A stretch of DNA of 64,000 bases, from positions 39,761,540-39,825,539 of the forward strand of contig NC_065884.2 of NCBI RefSeq assembly GCF_932274485.2, given 5' to 3'. This DNA comes from Patella vulgata (taxonomy: Eukaryota > Mollusca > Gastropoda > Patellidae). Position numbers and translations under genes: made by a program. Shown here in pieces: positions 52,266 through 64,000 of this stretch; within the stretch, counting starts at the first letter, position 1, and each line of letters starts with the position of its first letter. Below the pieces are notes generated by a model, which saw only the letters and a program-made list of their open reading frames with translations, was not told the DNA's origin and did not search any database.

Positions 52266-53126
52266 TTCTCGTTTAAATAGCCCAAATTCAAAATGACAAA
52301 TGAAAATTGTGGAGGTCTTTTATTTGGTTAGCATTACACTCATCTGTAACAATCATCTATGTACTTAATGAATTTGATAATGTACGACTTAATTACAGTC
52401 TTGAATTTTCTTAATGACGAATTAATAAATCACACTGAAAAATGATAAATGAGATAAATGTTTCACATACTTCTAAAAAATTCTCAAAAGACTATGGTTC
52501 CAAGTAGAATTTAATTTTGCAAAATAAAAGTCTTTTGTTGTTAGCTATAAGAACTCAAAGACAACCCAGGTGTTTTAAAATCATCTCATATCAAGTAATT
52601 GGGGTACGTGAGATTCCACAAATGTATGGAACTATTTGGCGTTTTAAAGCTTCTTAGGTACAAAATGCCTTTCAAATATATAACCTATCTAACAAGAAAA
52701 GAAACAAAATTTATGTTTGACAAAAATTTATTTAAAGCAGTTTAAAAAAGAACAATATTAAATATTTGAACACAAACGTGATTAATAATGCCAATTTTTT
52801 TATTTTTTTTTTAAATATATCCAATATCAAAAGCTAACATATTTGATGAAAAATAATTTTAACGAAATCCCGAATTTAAAATTATGTCAACTGAATTTGT
52901 AAAAATATTTTTTACACCTGTTTACCCGAATTTGTAGATTTCGAACAGTTTCATTTATTATGCCCTTCTCTTAACCATCTACTTATTTCTGATAAATAAC
53001 ATATCTGACACAAAAATCAAATAAATTCATAAACATTTAAATTCCTAAACAATTTTTCAAAGTATGAACAGAATTTAACATTCGTGAAACAAAGTTTGCT
53101 TAACATTAAGGTGAAAAAGTCACGAT
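52266..53126. other. AT-rich flank of the transposase relic
   Basis: No open frame. Two weak copies of a motif (AACATATTTGATG near 52836, AACATATCTGA near 52998) recall the AACGTATCTGATG motif on the other side of the gene. Confidence 0.4.
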
Positions 53127-56100
53127 CTATGTCTTACTGAGGCGCTTATCCACCTTCTCCAAAATACGATATAAAGTCTCTTTATCGATTTTGAATTGTC
53201 GGTGTGATTTTCCAATTGGGACAGGCGGATCAATAATCATTACAACATCATCGCAATCAACCCAAATAATATCTGGAGGATTTGGCAATCTGAATTTTGT
53301 GTCTTCATCTTTAGTTTGGGTAGTATAAATAAAAGTGGCGTGCACATCCTTATCATTATGGTCTACTTTCAGGACTCTTCCTACATACCACAGATTTTCA
53401 TATATAGCGATGACGTAATCGTTTTCGGATGGAATAATTGTAGAATTGGTGCCTTCTTCAATCATTGGATTAGATGCAGACACTGTCAAATTCTTGGTAT
53501 TTGGCAAAGCGACAGCATTCTACCCTTCACACATACCGTCGGCCATTACCAAACACGGTCCACATTAGAATGATGTTGTGCGGGTATATAAAACGTTATC
53601 TCTGTTACAAATAGCATGTAATTTCATGGTACCAGGAACTGGTTTGAGTTTAAGTGATGAAATACTTTCAGCCATTTTGTCATATTCACTTTGAGAATAA
53701 AAGATATACTGGATCAACTTTTGATTTTGAACAGCCCAGGAAAAGAAGTCATGTGCATCTTGTATCTGGGTTTTACCTTGCTTCACCGCCTCAGCCGCCT
53801 GTTGTTTGGCTGTCCCACCTATACCGTCGCACGGGCCCTTACCATGGCCACATTCAAAATTATTCCATCTTGCTGCTACTCCAAACAGTTCTTCATGTCG
53901 CTTAACGGCATCAAAAATAAACCGGTTTCTGTATTGTGAGGAAGGACTGTCAGTCCAATAATGTACCATATTAACATCAGAAAATAGTTTTTTTAGTTCT
54001 GGTATCAATTTATTGATGATTGTCAATACAGCTGTAGCTTTGTGTTGACCGATGTCTGAGACAAAGACTAAACTCTTATGTTGAATGATACCCTTGTCAT
54101 CTTTATGGTATGCTACAACTGGGTGAATGGTTACTCCAGTTGAATTAAAATAGACTTTACAATATTCTCTGGGTTTGGAGATATCTTGACACCAAGAGAC
54201 CTTAGACACTGAAGCTTCTTGGCAAAACTTTGGTGTTTATGACATAAACATATGTTACGGGACAGGACAGATGTAACATGAATATACGTAGGTCGAAATT
54301 TACAGAATGTTGAAAAAGAAATCTCAACATATGGATGGTCTGCTTTAAATTTTTCATAGAGATTTGATAAATAATCATTTAGTATTCGTTTCTTGTATTT
54401 TGTTCCATCAGAATTTGTGACATCATTTTTCCCCGGCATCATTCTACTGATATCTTCTCTTTCCATAAAAGCTTTCACCTTTTGTTGGAGATCAGTGCGC
54501 ACTGCCTCCATTCTCTTTCTTGGTATCAACTGTATATTCTTGCTGTTGTTAAGCCTCTGTGATTTTCTGCTTAACGTCATCTCTTTCTCAACAATGGACA
54601 TACATCTATACTTTTAATAATCTTTCCGCTCACCACTCCATACAAAATGCGCCTTTTCGATTCTTCTGTGTTTAACTTCTTTGTCTCCTTAACTTCTCTT
54701 ATTATGTCATTTGTCATTATTAATTTCTTGACTATTGAGGGTTTCATCTTTTGGGACTGATACCAGCTTGTCTTAGTTCATGTTTCGTTTTTATACGCCC
54801 ACATTGAAATGTGGACGTATATTGTCGTCGCCCCCGTCCGTCCGTCTGTCGGTCGGTCCATCAATCCATCGTCCACAATTTCTTGTGAACGCTCTAACGC
54901 CAAAAGTTATCATCCAATTGTTTCAAAATTGATATATGTTGTTTACATTAGTGAGATGAAGAAGCCTATTTAATTTCAATAATTTCCGTTTATTACGTCT
55001 AGAGTTATGGCCCTTGTTGAACCTTGTGAACGCTCTAATGCCAAAAGTTAACATACGATCTTTGTGAAATTTATATGCAATATTTAAGTTAGTGAAACGA
55101 AGAAGCCTTTTGAATTTCAACAATTTCTGTTTATTACGTCTAGAGTTATGGCCCTTCTTTCACTTTATTGAACTTTGTGAACGCTCTAACTCCAAAAGTT
55201 ATCATCCGATCTTTATGAAATTTACATGCATTATTTAGATTAGTAAGACGAAGAAGCCTTTTGAATTTCCGTTTATTATGTCTAGAGTTATGGACCTTGT
55301 TTTACTTTATTGAACCTTGTTAACGCGCTAACGCCAAAAGTTATCATCCGATCTTTCTGAAATTTATATGCATTATTTAGATTACTGAAACGAAGAAGGC
55401 TATTGAATTTCGGCAATTTCCGTTTATTATGTCTAGAGTTATGGCCCTTGTTTCACTTTATTGATCCTTGTGAACGCTCTCACGTCAAAAGTTATCATCC
55501 GATCTTTCTGAAATTTATATGCATTATTTAGATTGCTGAAACGAAGAAGCCTATTGAATTTCAGCAATACCCGTTTATTACGTCTAGAGTTATTGCCCTT
55601 GTTTCACTTTATTGATCCTTGTGAACGCTCTAACGTCAAAAGTTATCATCCGATCTTTCTGAAATTTATATGCATTATTTAGATTACTGAAACGAAGAAG
55701 CCTATTGAATTTCAGCAATTTCCGTTTATTACGTCTAGAGTTATGGCCCTTGTTTCACTTTATTGATCGTTGGGAACGCTCTAACGTCAAAAGTTATCAT
55801 TTGATCTTTCTGAAAATTATATGCATTATTTAAATTAGTGAGACGAAGAATCCTATTGAATTTCAGCAATTTCCGTTTATTACGTTTAGAGTTATGGCCC
55901 TTGTTTCACTTTATTGAACTTTGTGAACGCTCTAACTCCAAAAGTTACCATCCGATCTTTCTGAAATTTACATGCATTATTTAAATTGGTGAAACGAAGA
56001 AGCCTATTGAATTTCAGCAATTTCCGTTCATTACGTCTAGGGTTATGGCCCTTGTTTCACTTTATTGAACCTTGTGAACGCTCCAATGCCAAAAGTTATC

Positions 56101-57322
56101 ATTCGATCTTTGTGAAATTTATATGCATTATTTAGATTAGTGAAACTGAGAAGCCTATTGAATTTCAGCAATTTCCGTTTATTACGTCTAGAGTTATGGC
56201 CCTTGTTTCACCCGATCTTTGTGAAATTTATATGCATGATTTAAATTAGTGAAACGAAAAAAACCTATTGAATTTCAGCAATTTACAATAATTACTTCTA
56301 GAGTTATTGCCCTTGTTTCACTTTTTAAACATTGTTAATGCTCGATTGATGATAGTTATCATCCGATATGTATGAAATTTATATGCATCATTTAAATTTG
56401 TGAAACGGGTCAATTGAATTTTAGCAATTTCCGTCAATAATTTCTAGAGTTATGGTGATTGTGAACGTTTGAATGACAAAAGTCATCATGTGATCTGTAT
56501 GAAATTTGTATGCATTATTTAAATTAGTAAAACGAAAAAGCCTGTCAAATTTCAACAATTTCTGTAGATTACTTACAGAGTTGAGACCCTTGTTTCAGTT
56601 TGTAGAACCTTGTAAACCCTCAAACGACAAAATTTATAATCTGATCTGTATGGAACTGTCTTGTAAAGACCCCCAATTACCTACAAAGGAATAAATATGC
56701 GACAACCCTTGACGACCGCTCGAACGATTTAGCTGCTGTGGGCGTATGTTTTGTTGCCTGGCAACCTATCTTTGATTTTGGTGTCATATCTTCTTGGGTA
56801 ATAATTGTACTTTCGAGGGTTTGTGGGGTTTTTTTCATCATTCTTTCACACCTCTTCTCACATTTTTTTTTAGCTTTCTTCAGTTTCTTTATTTCTTCTC
56901 TCAATTGGTATATCTTGTTATTGGCTTTCTTTAGTGTATTCGTTCTAACCGTGGGTTTTTTCTTTGGGAACTTTAATTTAACAAATAGTTGGCTGGGAGA
57001 AGTAGATGATCTTCGATTAGATGGACTTGGCCCAAAGACAAAGGCATCATTAGAAGACGATATAGTTGGTGACTGCTCATTACTTGTTTTTCTACATTCT
57101 ACAATTTCTATTTTTCGCCTTTTTGTGTTTCTTTCTCTCTCCATATGTGAAACTATATAATTTCGACATCTCGCTTCTTTTCTTCTGATCTTTTATATTT
57201 AAATCATTTATCCCCTTTCTGTAATGTTCTTGTCGTTTTCTCTCTCCTTCAAGGTATGCCGGGTCTTTTCTTTTCTTCCTCTCTCTATATTCTCTCTGAT
57301 ATTCAGCTGGCGTTTTACCCAT
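53127..57322 (-). pseudogene. D: DDE-type transposase relic of the SDGP/HGKGAPDG family, split by a pearl-like element
   Basis: Minus-strand order: a basic start MGKTPAEYQREYRERKKRKD (57322), then a second frame from 57144 with ERERNTKRRKIEIVECRK and a coiled coil, up to TPKS where the pearl-like element (54787-56775) enters. After it come LRQAGISPKR, VSGKIIK-, GKND...KKRILNDYLSNLYEKF, FSTFCKFRP and CLCHKHQS (54131-54601). Then VHYWTDSPSSQYRNRF and NNFECGHGKGPCDGIGG (53565-54209), and a C-terminal WVDCDDVVMIIDPPVP (53127-53507). Related metazoan proteins have an FSENY block between CLC and SDGP; it and ~200 residues are absent here, so one presumed catalytic Asp is lost. Several frame changes; a dead DNA transposon rather than a host gene. 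Superfamily name uncertain. Confidence 0.7.
54787..56775 (+). mobile_element. pearl-like element type 1B, complete, in transposon D
   Basis: The left tip TTTTTATACGCCCACATTG with hairpin and CCGT/CTGT/CGGT repeats is followed by about eleven ~150 bp monomers and the right tip GTGGGCGTATGTTTTG-TTGCCTGGCAACCTATCTTT. It lies within the D transposase gene, between TPKS and the LRQAGISPKR block. Confidence 0.87.
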
Positions 57323-58853
57323 ATTACTGAAAAAAGATAAAAGATAATTTGAATTATTTCAGTAAAGTCATGAATTTTAGAATTTATATCTAATACATTA
57401 AATTTTTCGTCAGATACGTTAATACTGATAGCACAATATAATGCAGGACTTCCCAAATACTAATGGCAGATAATGCACGTTTATCATTCTTATGGGGTAA
57501 TTACTGATTGATGAATCTCCAGACTAATTAATTTTGATTCTATGGACTATACTAATAATACCGTAAAATACGTTAACTTTTCTTCAGATACGTTAAGGGA
57601 TAAATGGTGGCGTCAACAATATTATCTTGTGTATAAATCGTTGGTATTTATTTCAGGGTAATTGTGGGGGATTTGTATTACTTATATTTCAGAATTTTGA
57701 CGAACTAGGATGTAAACAATAACCATGACAGAATCACAACTTTACTTACCTAATGCATCTGTGTTTCTCTTCAAATTGTAGATGAAAACGTGGCCTAGAC
57801 GTGTTTCACTTTGACAAAAATGGCAGCCTACTGTCAATGACACGTGGTAAACAGGCTATTTGGCGGGAAATAATATATGGAACACTAATGTAGAAACAAT
57901 ATTTGAAGAGTGTAACGTATCTGATGAAAACGTATCTCACGTAAAAATGATTCCACTAGCCATATAACTATATTTAGTACTCTCAAGGACCGAAAAAAAA
58001 TGTTCAGATGGAGAGCTATCAGATGTGAATCGACTTGCACAATTATCAAGATAATAATCTTGTATGAATAGCATTTAATCATGCTTGAAATATATCGTAT
58101 CTGATGCAGATATTACATACTTAGTTTATTTTTTCACTTTCAAACTAACTAGAAATATTTATCTTAATGGTCATCTACCCGACGTAATATTGTTTCTTAA
58201 ATATGTAAAGTTGTACTCTGTTTAATAGTAAAAACTATGTTTTCGAAACGGATTTTGTAAGTGACTGTAAGTCCAGAAACAACTATCGTATCTGATACAA
58301 AATTTTGCGACAAGCCATAATGTTGCGACTTCAGGGTTTTGGTCAAGTACACTCAATATTTGCTTTCGATAATATATTTGAACTTTATTTGTGTAAAGTT
58401 TCCAAACAAAACGTGGTGAATTTTCATGACCAGTGCGTCAGAACATTGGTTTAAATACAGCAATCTGTCAATGCGACATTAACGTATTTGATGATTTCTG
58501 ATCAATACGTTATATGCTACATCATATGACAGGGTATCAGGTTCAAAATGCGATCTGCAGTAGAAAGTAGAAAATAAAAAGCAAAAGAGAAAATTCTTAT
58601 CCAAAATGGACATTTTCATGTGGGAAACATATACTGCTCGTGCTTTTCAACCGAATACGTCCACCTTTTTAACTTTAAGTCGTAAATATTCTACTTTCAA
58701 CAACATAATTTCTACTTTCAATAATCAACTTTTGACATTCGACTTTGAACTTCAGATTTTCTACTCGAGATTTTCTCCATGCATATTACGGAAATAAATT
58801 TGATCACGTGACTATTTCTGCATGTCATTAAAATACGGTATTTTTCCAGAAAA
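57323..58853. other. upstream flank of transposase D with repeated AACGTATCTGATG motifs
   Basis: Copies of the motif occur near 57411 and 57585 (as CAGATACGTTA) and 57914, 58095, 58286 and 58481 (as CGTATCTGAT). Such arrays are often transposase-binding sites. No terminal inverted repeat could be fixed by eye. No gene seen. Confidence 0.5.
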
Positions 58854-59600
58854 ATAAACGATCCCAGAGAAAGATAACTCTAGTTGTAAGACTAAGATAA
58901 GATGGACTCAGACTAGCAATTATTTGCCCGTTGTAATCAGTTTGGGTTCCAGCCCCGAGGACCTTTGTAAACTTTGCTGTTTAGTGATGACTTCATTTTC
59001 GTGCTTGAAAATGATGCCCTTGTGTTTATCATGGCCTCTCATATTTGAAGATAACATAAATTGCTTGTGTGTTGACGGTTGTGCATATCTCTTGGTCAGG
59101 AAAGTTGTAGGCACCATCGCCATTGTAAATCATTTGACAGGCCAGAGTGAAAAGGGAGACCTATGATTGGTCAGCAATGTATCAGATTCCATACTGGGGG
59201 GGGGGGGGGAACTGTTGTAGTGTTACATAATCAGATTATGGACAATTCCATGCTAAAGTATACAATTAGGTGAAAAATTTGATTAGTTGATAAGTGGACA
59301 AAAATAGTGTCTTATGGTGAGAAATAATCCATACTTTGAAGAAAAATTTCAATTTGGGTGGAGACTCTTCCGATTTTTTTTTTATTTGGTCTTGTGTCAA
59401 GGTTTATGTTGTAAATGTTGAATTTATAATTCTATTGTATTTTCTTACTTTGTGTTTGTTTGATTATTCTGACTCATAAAGAATGATTTGGCATTAGTTA
59501 TATGACAATGTATATAAACATAATATTTAAACATTAAAATATAAAAATAATATATTTTTGTGAAGGTAACCAAGATTGAAAAATATCACTATGAGAATGT

Positions 59601-62390
59601 ACGTCCGTTACCAAATATTTACATTTTTTATACAAGCACATTGAAATGTGGTCGTATATTGTCGTCGCCCCCGTCTGTCAGTCCGGCGTCCACAATTGCT
59701 TGTGGACACTCTAGAGGCCAAAGTTAATATCTGATTGACTTTAAATTTATACACAGTGTTTAAGGTCTTGAGACAAAGAAGCTTATTGATTTTCAGCGAT
59801 TTCCGATAATTACTGCCAGAGTTATGGCCCTTGATCACTTTGAAAAATCTTGTGGACGCTCTAGAGTCCTAAGTTAATATCCGATTGACTTTAAATTTAT
59901 ACACAGTGTTTAAGGTCTTGAGACAAAGAAGCTTATTGATTTTCAGCGATTTCCGATAATTACTGCCAGAGTTATGTCCCTTGATCACTTTCAAAAATCT
60001 TGTGGACGCTCTAGAGTCCTAAGTTAATATCCGATTGACTTTAAATTTATACACAGTGTTTAAGGTCTTGAGACGAAGAAGCCTATTGATTTTCAGCGAT
60101 TTCCGATAATTACTGCCAGAGTTATGGCCCTTGATCACTTAGAAAAATCTTGTGGACGCTCTAAAGGCCAAAGTTAATATCCGATTGACTTTAAATTTAC
60201 ACACAGTGTTTAAGGTCATGAGACGAAGAAGCCTATTGATTTTCAGCGATTTCCGATAATTACTGTCAGAGTTATGGCCCTTGATCACTTTGAAAAATCT
60301 TGTGGACGCTCTAGAGGCCAAAGTTAATATCTGATTGACTTCAAATTTATACACAATGTTTAAGGTCATGAGACGAAAAAGCCTATTGATTTCCACCGAT
60401 TTCCGATAATTACTGCCAGAGTTATGGCCCTTGATCACTTCGAAAAATCTTGTAGACGCTCTAGAGGCCAAAGTTAATATCTGATTGACTTTAAATTTAT
60501 ACACAGTGTTTAAGGTCTTGAGACGAAGAAGCCTATTGATTTTCAGCAATTTCCGATAATTATTGTCAGAGTTATGGCCCTTGATCACTTTGAAAAATCT
60601 TGTGGACGCTCTAGAGGCCAAAGTTAATATCCGATTGACCTAAAATTTATACACAGTGTTTAAGGTCTTGAGACGAAGAAGCCTATTGATTTTCAGCGAT
60701 TTCCGATAATTACTGCCAGAGTTATGGCCCTTGATCACTTAGAAAAATCTTGTGGACGCTCTAAAGGCCAAAGTTAATATCCGATTGACTTTAAATTTAT
60801 ACACAGTGTTTAAAGTCATGAGACGAAGAAGCCTATTGATTTTCAGCGATTTCCGATTATTACTGCCAGAGTTATGGCCCTTGATCACTTTGAAAAATCT
60901 TGTGGACGCTCTAGAGGCCTAAGTTAATATCCGATTGACTTTAAATTTATACACAGTGTTTAAGGTCATGAGACGAAGAAGCCTATTGATTTTCAGCTAT
61001 TTCCGATAATTACTGTCAGAGTTATGGCCCTTGATCACTTTGAAAAATCTTGTGGACGCTCTAGAGGCCAAAGTTAATATCTGATTGAAAGGTCATGAGA
61101 CGAAAAAGCCTATTGATTTTCACCGATATCCGATAATTACAACCAGAGTTATGAGATTAAGATCTTGAGACGATCAAGTATATTGATTTTCAATGAATTT
61201 TTATGTCTTGAACAGCTAAATCCGTGATATTAAAAGTTTTGTATACAAAAACGTTAGCATGGGGCAGAACTTTATAAAAACAAACAAATTCTAATGGTTT
61301 TCTGATAATTACTTCATGAGTTGTTGCTCTTAATCAGATTTTAGTGTATTATAAATGTTTCATTACCGAAAAAAGTAAAAATATGCAACAACTCTTGTTG
61401 ACTGCCCGGACGATTTAGCTGTTGTGGGCGTATGTTTCGTTGCCTGGCAACCTATCTTTTCTCTCTCATTCATATTTTTATATAGAATTATTTAAAACTT
61501 CATATCTAAAGCTAGAATAACCCATTCTTACTATAATGACCGTAAAAAGAAAAGATTTGCAAAAATTCTCAGAATAATTTGGGTTTTCATAGATGTACTC
61601 CGTTACTTTTCACAATATTTCATGTTACCAAATATTTCCATTTTATCTCTCTCATTCATATTTATTGATGGAACTGTTCAAAAACTCATATTTAAAGCTA
61701 ACATCACTCATTCTTGTTACAATGACCATAAAAAGAAAACATTTGCCAAAATTCTCTGAATTGCTTAGGGTTTCATAGATGTATGTACGTCCGTTACAAA
61801 AATTTTAGGGTAAAAATGTACGTCCGTTACAAAAATTTTAGGGTCACAATATTTCATTCAAGGAGTAATGTTTTTAGGAAAGTAACTGTTCCATTAATTC
61901 AAATGAGTTAACTATTATTATTATCTAGTATAAGTCTGATTATTTGAAAGTTTACATATCTCATGTAATGGGTTAGCAATTTGCACTCGTATGTCCGTTA
62001 CCAGAAAATATGTACGTCCGTTACCACAATAATTTCTAATTTACTGGGTTACAAGAATCCAAATGTGAGAAGTGATAATGCAGTACACATGTAGTACTAG
62101 TGCCCTTTCTTAAAAGGATTATAACTTTTAAATTCCACAAGACAATTCACAGAGTTTTGAAACTATGTTCATGCAGGCAAATCATGGTGTTCATTTCTGT
62201 GCGTCCGTTACCTATACTTTGAAGAGCCAATGTTTATTTCCAGTGTTCATGAACAAATTAAATTATATGTCAATTTATACTTAAATCATGTGTCTTTAAT
62301 GCTATATAAAACCCAAGCAGTTAATTATTCATGGTTAGAAGATATTGGAAGTAATAAAAATATGGCGAGTTCAAAATGTACGTCCGTTAC
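59601..62390 (+). repeat. dispersed ACGTCCGTTAC motif array in E
   Basis: Exact copies occur at 59601, 61787, 61820, 62014 and 62380, with near copies at about 61598, 61990 and 62200, all on the + strand and mostly preceded by TGT. Likely protein-binding sites of the element's transposase (inference). Confidence 0.75.
59624..61460 (+). mobile_element. pearl-like element type 1A, complete, inside E
   Basis: The left tip TTTTTATACAAGCACATTG (worn) has the hairpin partner AATGTGGTCGTAT. About nine monomers of exactly 150 bp follow, then a unique right region and the tip GTGGGCGTATGTTTCG-TTGCCTGGCAACCTATCTTT. The second unit of the surrounding direct repeat (61606 on) shows the unoccupied site. 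Confidence 0.88.
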
Positions 62391-62399
62391 CGTGGAATT

Positions 62400-63480
62400 G
62401 CCCATATTTCAACTTACTTATTGGAAATACAGCTATATAGGAGATATTTTGAAATTCATGAGCACTGCATGTTTCAACATTTTAGATTTGACCACAATTT
62501 GGCACTTGAAACTATGTTAACAGAGAAAAACTGTGTGGTTTTCGATGAAAGTGTTAAACTTAAAAGTCTAATATTGCATCATGATTCAGATTACTCTTTT
62601 AAAGTATTTTCGTGTTTGATTTATATTGAATTCATTTCATCTGTTTGAAGAATGCATTTATGTTAAAAACAAAATTTCTGTGGAATTCAAAATTCATGTG
62701 CTTTTAAATTATCAGATTCCAACTGGGGGGTGGGGATGAAAAAGCTGTTGTAGTTTTACATAATCAGATTATTTCAACTTACTTAGGAGATATTTTAAAG
62801 TTGATAGGCACTGCATGTTTCAACATCTTAGATTTGACCACAATTTGGCACTTGAAACTACGTTAACAGAGAAAAACTGTGTGGTTTTTGATGAAAGTGT
62901 TAAAAAGTCTAATATTACATCATGATTACTGTTTTAAAGTATTTTCGTGTTTGATTTATATTGAATTCATCTCATCTTTTTGAAGAATGCATTTATGTTC
63001 AAAAATAAAAATGTTCTGTGGAATTCAAAATTCATGTGCTTTTAAATTATCAGATTCCAAACTGGGGGGGGGGGGTGTGAAAAAGCTGTTGTAGTGTTAC
63101 ATAATCAGATTATTTCAACATACTTATCCTATGGAAATACAGCTATATAGGAGATATTTTAAAATTGATAGGCACTGCATGTTTCAACATCTTAGATTTG
63201 ACAACAATTTGGTACTTGAAACTATGTTAACAGAGAAAAACTATATGGTTTTCGATGAAAGTGTTAAAAAGTCTAATATTGCATCATGATTACTGTTTTA
63301 AAGTATTTTCGTGCTTGATTTATATTGAATTTATCTCATCTTTTTACAGAATGCATTTATGTTCAAAAATAAAAATGTTCTGTTTAATTCAAAATTCATG
63401 TGCTTTTAAATTTCTGTCTGAAATTCCACAGTTTTCTGATGTATTATATAGTGTTTGCAGAATGCCGCACAGCTCATCTG
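62400..63480 (+). repeat. three tandem ~350 bp units in E
   Basis: Each unit runs from ATTTCAACTTACTTA through ATAGGAGATATTTT, GCATGTTTCAACAT, TTTTCGATGAAAGTGTTAAA and a G-run to CATAATCAGATTA; starts are near 62406, 62772 and 63114. A further partial copy of the G-run end lies at 59173-59240. Confidence 0.8.
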
Positions 63481-64000
63481 AAAATGCATAGATTTTCATA
63501 ATCTTTGGCCAGGGCATTGAATATAATGTTTGTTTATTAGATAACAACAGATTTGTTTACACTGCGAGTTATAAATAGACTCTTCCTGCATTTTTGGGTT
63601 GACTTTTTGGTCTAGAATTGGAGAAAAGGGATCAAATTTGCAATTTCATAGCAGTTTTTGGTAATACTGATGATATTACAATGGAGGGATAGGGGATGTA
63701 AAGTGTCTTTTTGCAGAGCAATCATTGTGTCGGAAGTGAGATTTTCACCCCAGTCAACTTCAAATCCCCATAGCAAAAAATCTAAACGGTCAATCCCCTA
63801 CAAATTTATGATGAGAATATTGCCAAATGTGGTCCCCATTGTGCCTATAAAGATTGGAACCAACGGAATGTTGAGCAAACAGCTACAGCCTGTGATGTTA
63901 CAGCCATTTAACATTGAAGTCAATGGGCAAATAATTGCTAGTCTGAGTCCAACTTATCTTAGTCTTACAACTAGAGTTATCTTTGCCTGGGATCGTTTAT

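Larger units (their letters stand above)
58854..64000. mobile_element. E: ~5.1 kb element with ~79 bp terminal inverted repeats
   Basis: 58854-58932 (ATAAACGATCCCAG...CTAGCAATTATTTGCCC) is matched by the reverse complement of about 63922-64000 with only about four differences. The window ends exactly on the partner of the first base, so the true ends may lie further out. Inside are repeated ACGTCCGTTAC motifs, a ~180 bp direct repeat (59590-61797, split by a pearl-like element) and three ~350 bp tandem units (62400-63480). No transposase frame was recognised. Superfamily unknown. Confidence 0.82.

Noticed and set aside
53565-54209. The SPSSQYRNRF / HGKGPCDGIGG frame as a live host gene
   Set aside because: It lacks the upstream half of the family's core, lies among frame breaks and is split by a repeat element. 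It is better taken as a transposon relic.
55300-56300. Regular ~150 bp repeats as a possible CRISPR array or centromeric satellite
   Set aside because: The repeats have no unique spacers, and the arrays are short and bounded by conserved tips, as in mobile tandem-repeat elements.
58920-59166. Overlapping frames on both strands at the left end of E as a possible exon
   Set aside because: Neither strand shows a known motif or convincing splice sites, and the frame runs through the terminal inverted repeat.
60139-60621. A 160-residue minus-strand frame made of 50-residue repeats (also 4182-4538 and 59608-59838)
   Set aside because: The pearl 1A monomer is exactly 150 bp, a multiple of three, so any stop-free frame repeats without end. 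The frame is antisense to the element, differs between copies and has no start context. It is a by-product of the period.

Overview
The window is animal nuclear DNA, almost certainly from a bivalve mollusc. The reasons are AT-rich introns, several copies of 'pearl'-type elements (tips reading ATACGCCCACAT, CTGT/CCGT microsatellites and ~150 bp core monomers), molluscan-style SINEs ending in ACGTTAAACCC, and a CR1-like LINE. No prokaryotic features, rRNA genes, intact tRNA genes or CRISPR arrays were seen.

The one host gene I can support is easy to miss because its exons are tiny. It is the 5' part of a ubiquitin-specific protease of the USP44/USP49 group on the + strand. Four exons (3953-4084, 14654-14731, 39657-39697, 48172-48330) splice in frame into 128 residues covering the whole ZnF-UBP zinc finger and the stretch after it. 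The catalytic domain lies beyond the window. Almost everything else fills its introns (10.6, 24.9 and 8.5 kb, and more than 15 kb) with mobile DNA.

Layout. 1-3670: antisense Ty3/gypsy fossil upstream of exon 1. Intron 1 (4085-14653): a pearl-like element broken up by a TTAA-flanked element, a ~400 bp inversion, and an 8.1 kb fold-back element (F1) that carries a SINE and a CR1-like LINE. Intron 2 (14732-39656): two elements of a second tandem-repeat family (Q), TTAA-flanked elements B1 and G, a Tc1/mariner copy with a 2.7 kb insertion, element C with long inverted repeats and a nested hAT-like element, a second fold-back copy (F2, inverted relative to F1), a pearl-like element, and a second B copy split by a BED-finger hAT-like transposon that is itself split by a pearl-like element. 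A Helitron-like tandem-repeat element ends 64 bp before exon 3. Intron 3 (39698-48171): a hAT-like element with perfect 8-bp target duplications, holding a SINE and a pearl-like element, then a second Tc1 copy with two insertions. Downstream of exon 4: a nest of pearl-like elements, a broken DDE-type transposon gene (53127-57322, minus) split by another pearl-like element, and a 5.1 kb element with ~79 bp terminal inverted repeats whose right end coincides with the window's right edge.

The strongest points for a second look are: the hidden USP44/49 exons; two fold-back elements with 1.6-1.9 kb arms; four different families all flanked by TTAA; the shared tip architecture of the pearl-like elements; and the 58854-64000 element with its repeated ACGTCCGTTAC motif. 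Everything was read by eye. Ends of degenerate repeats are good to about 10-30 bases, and those given with target duplications are exact.
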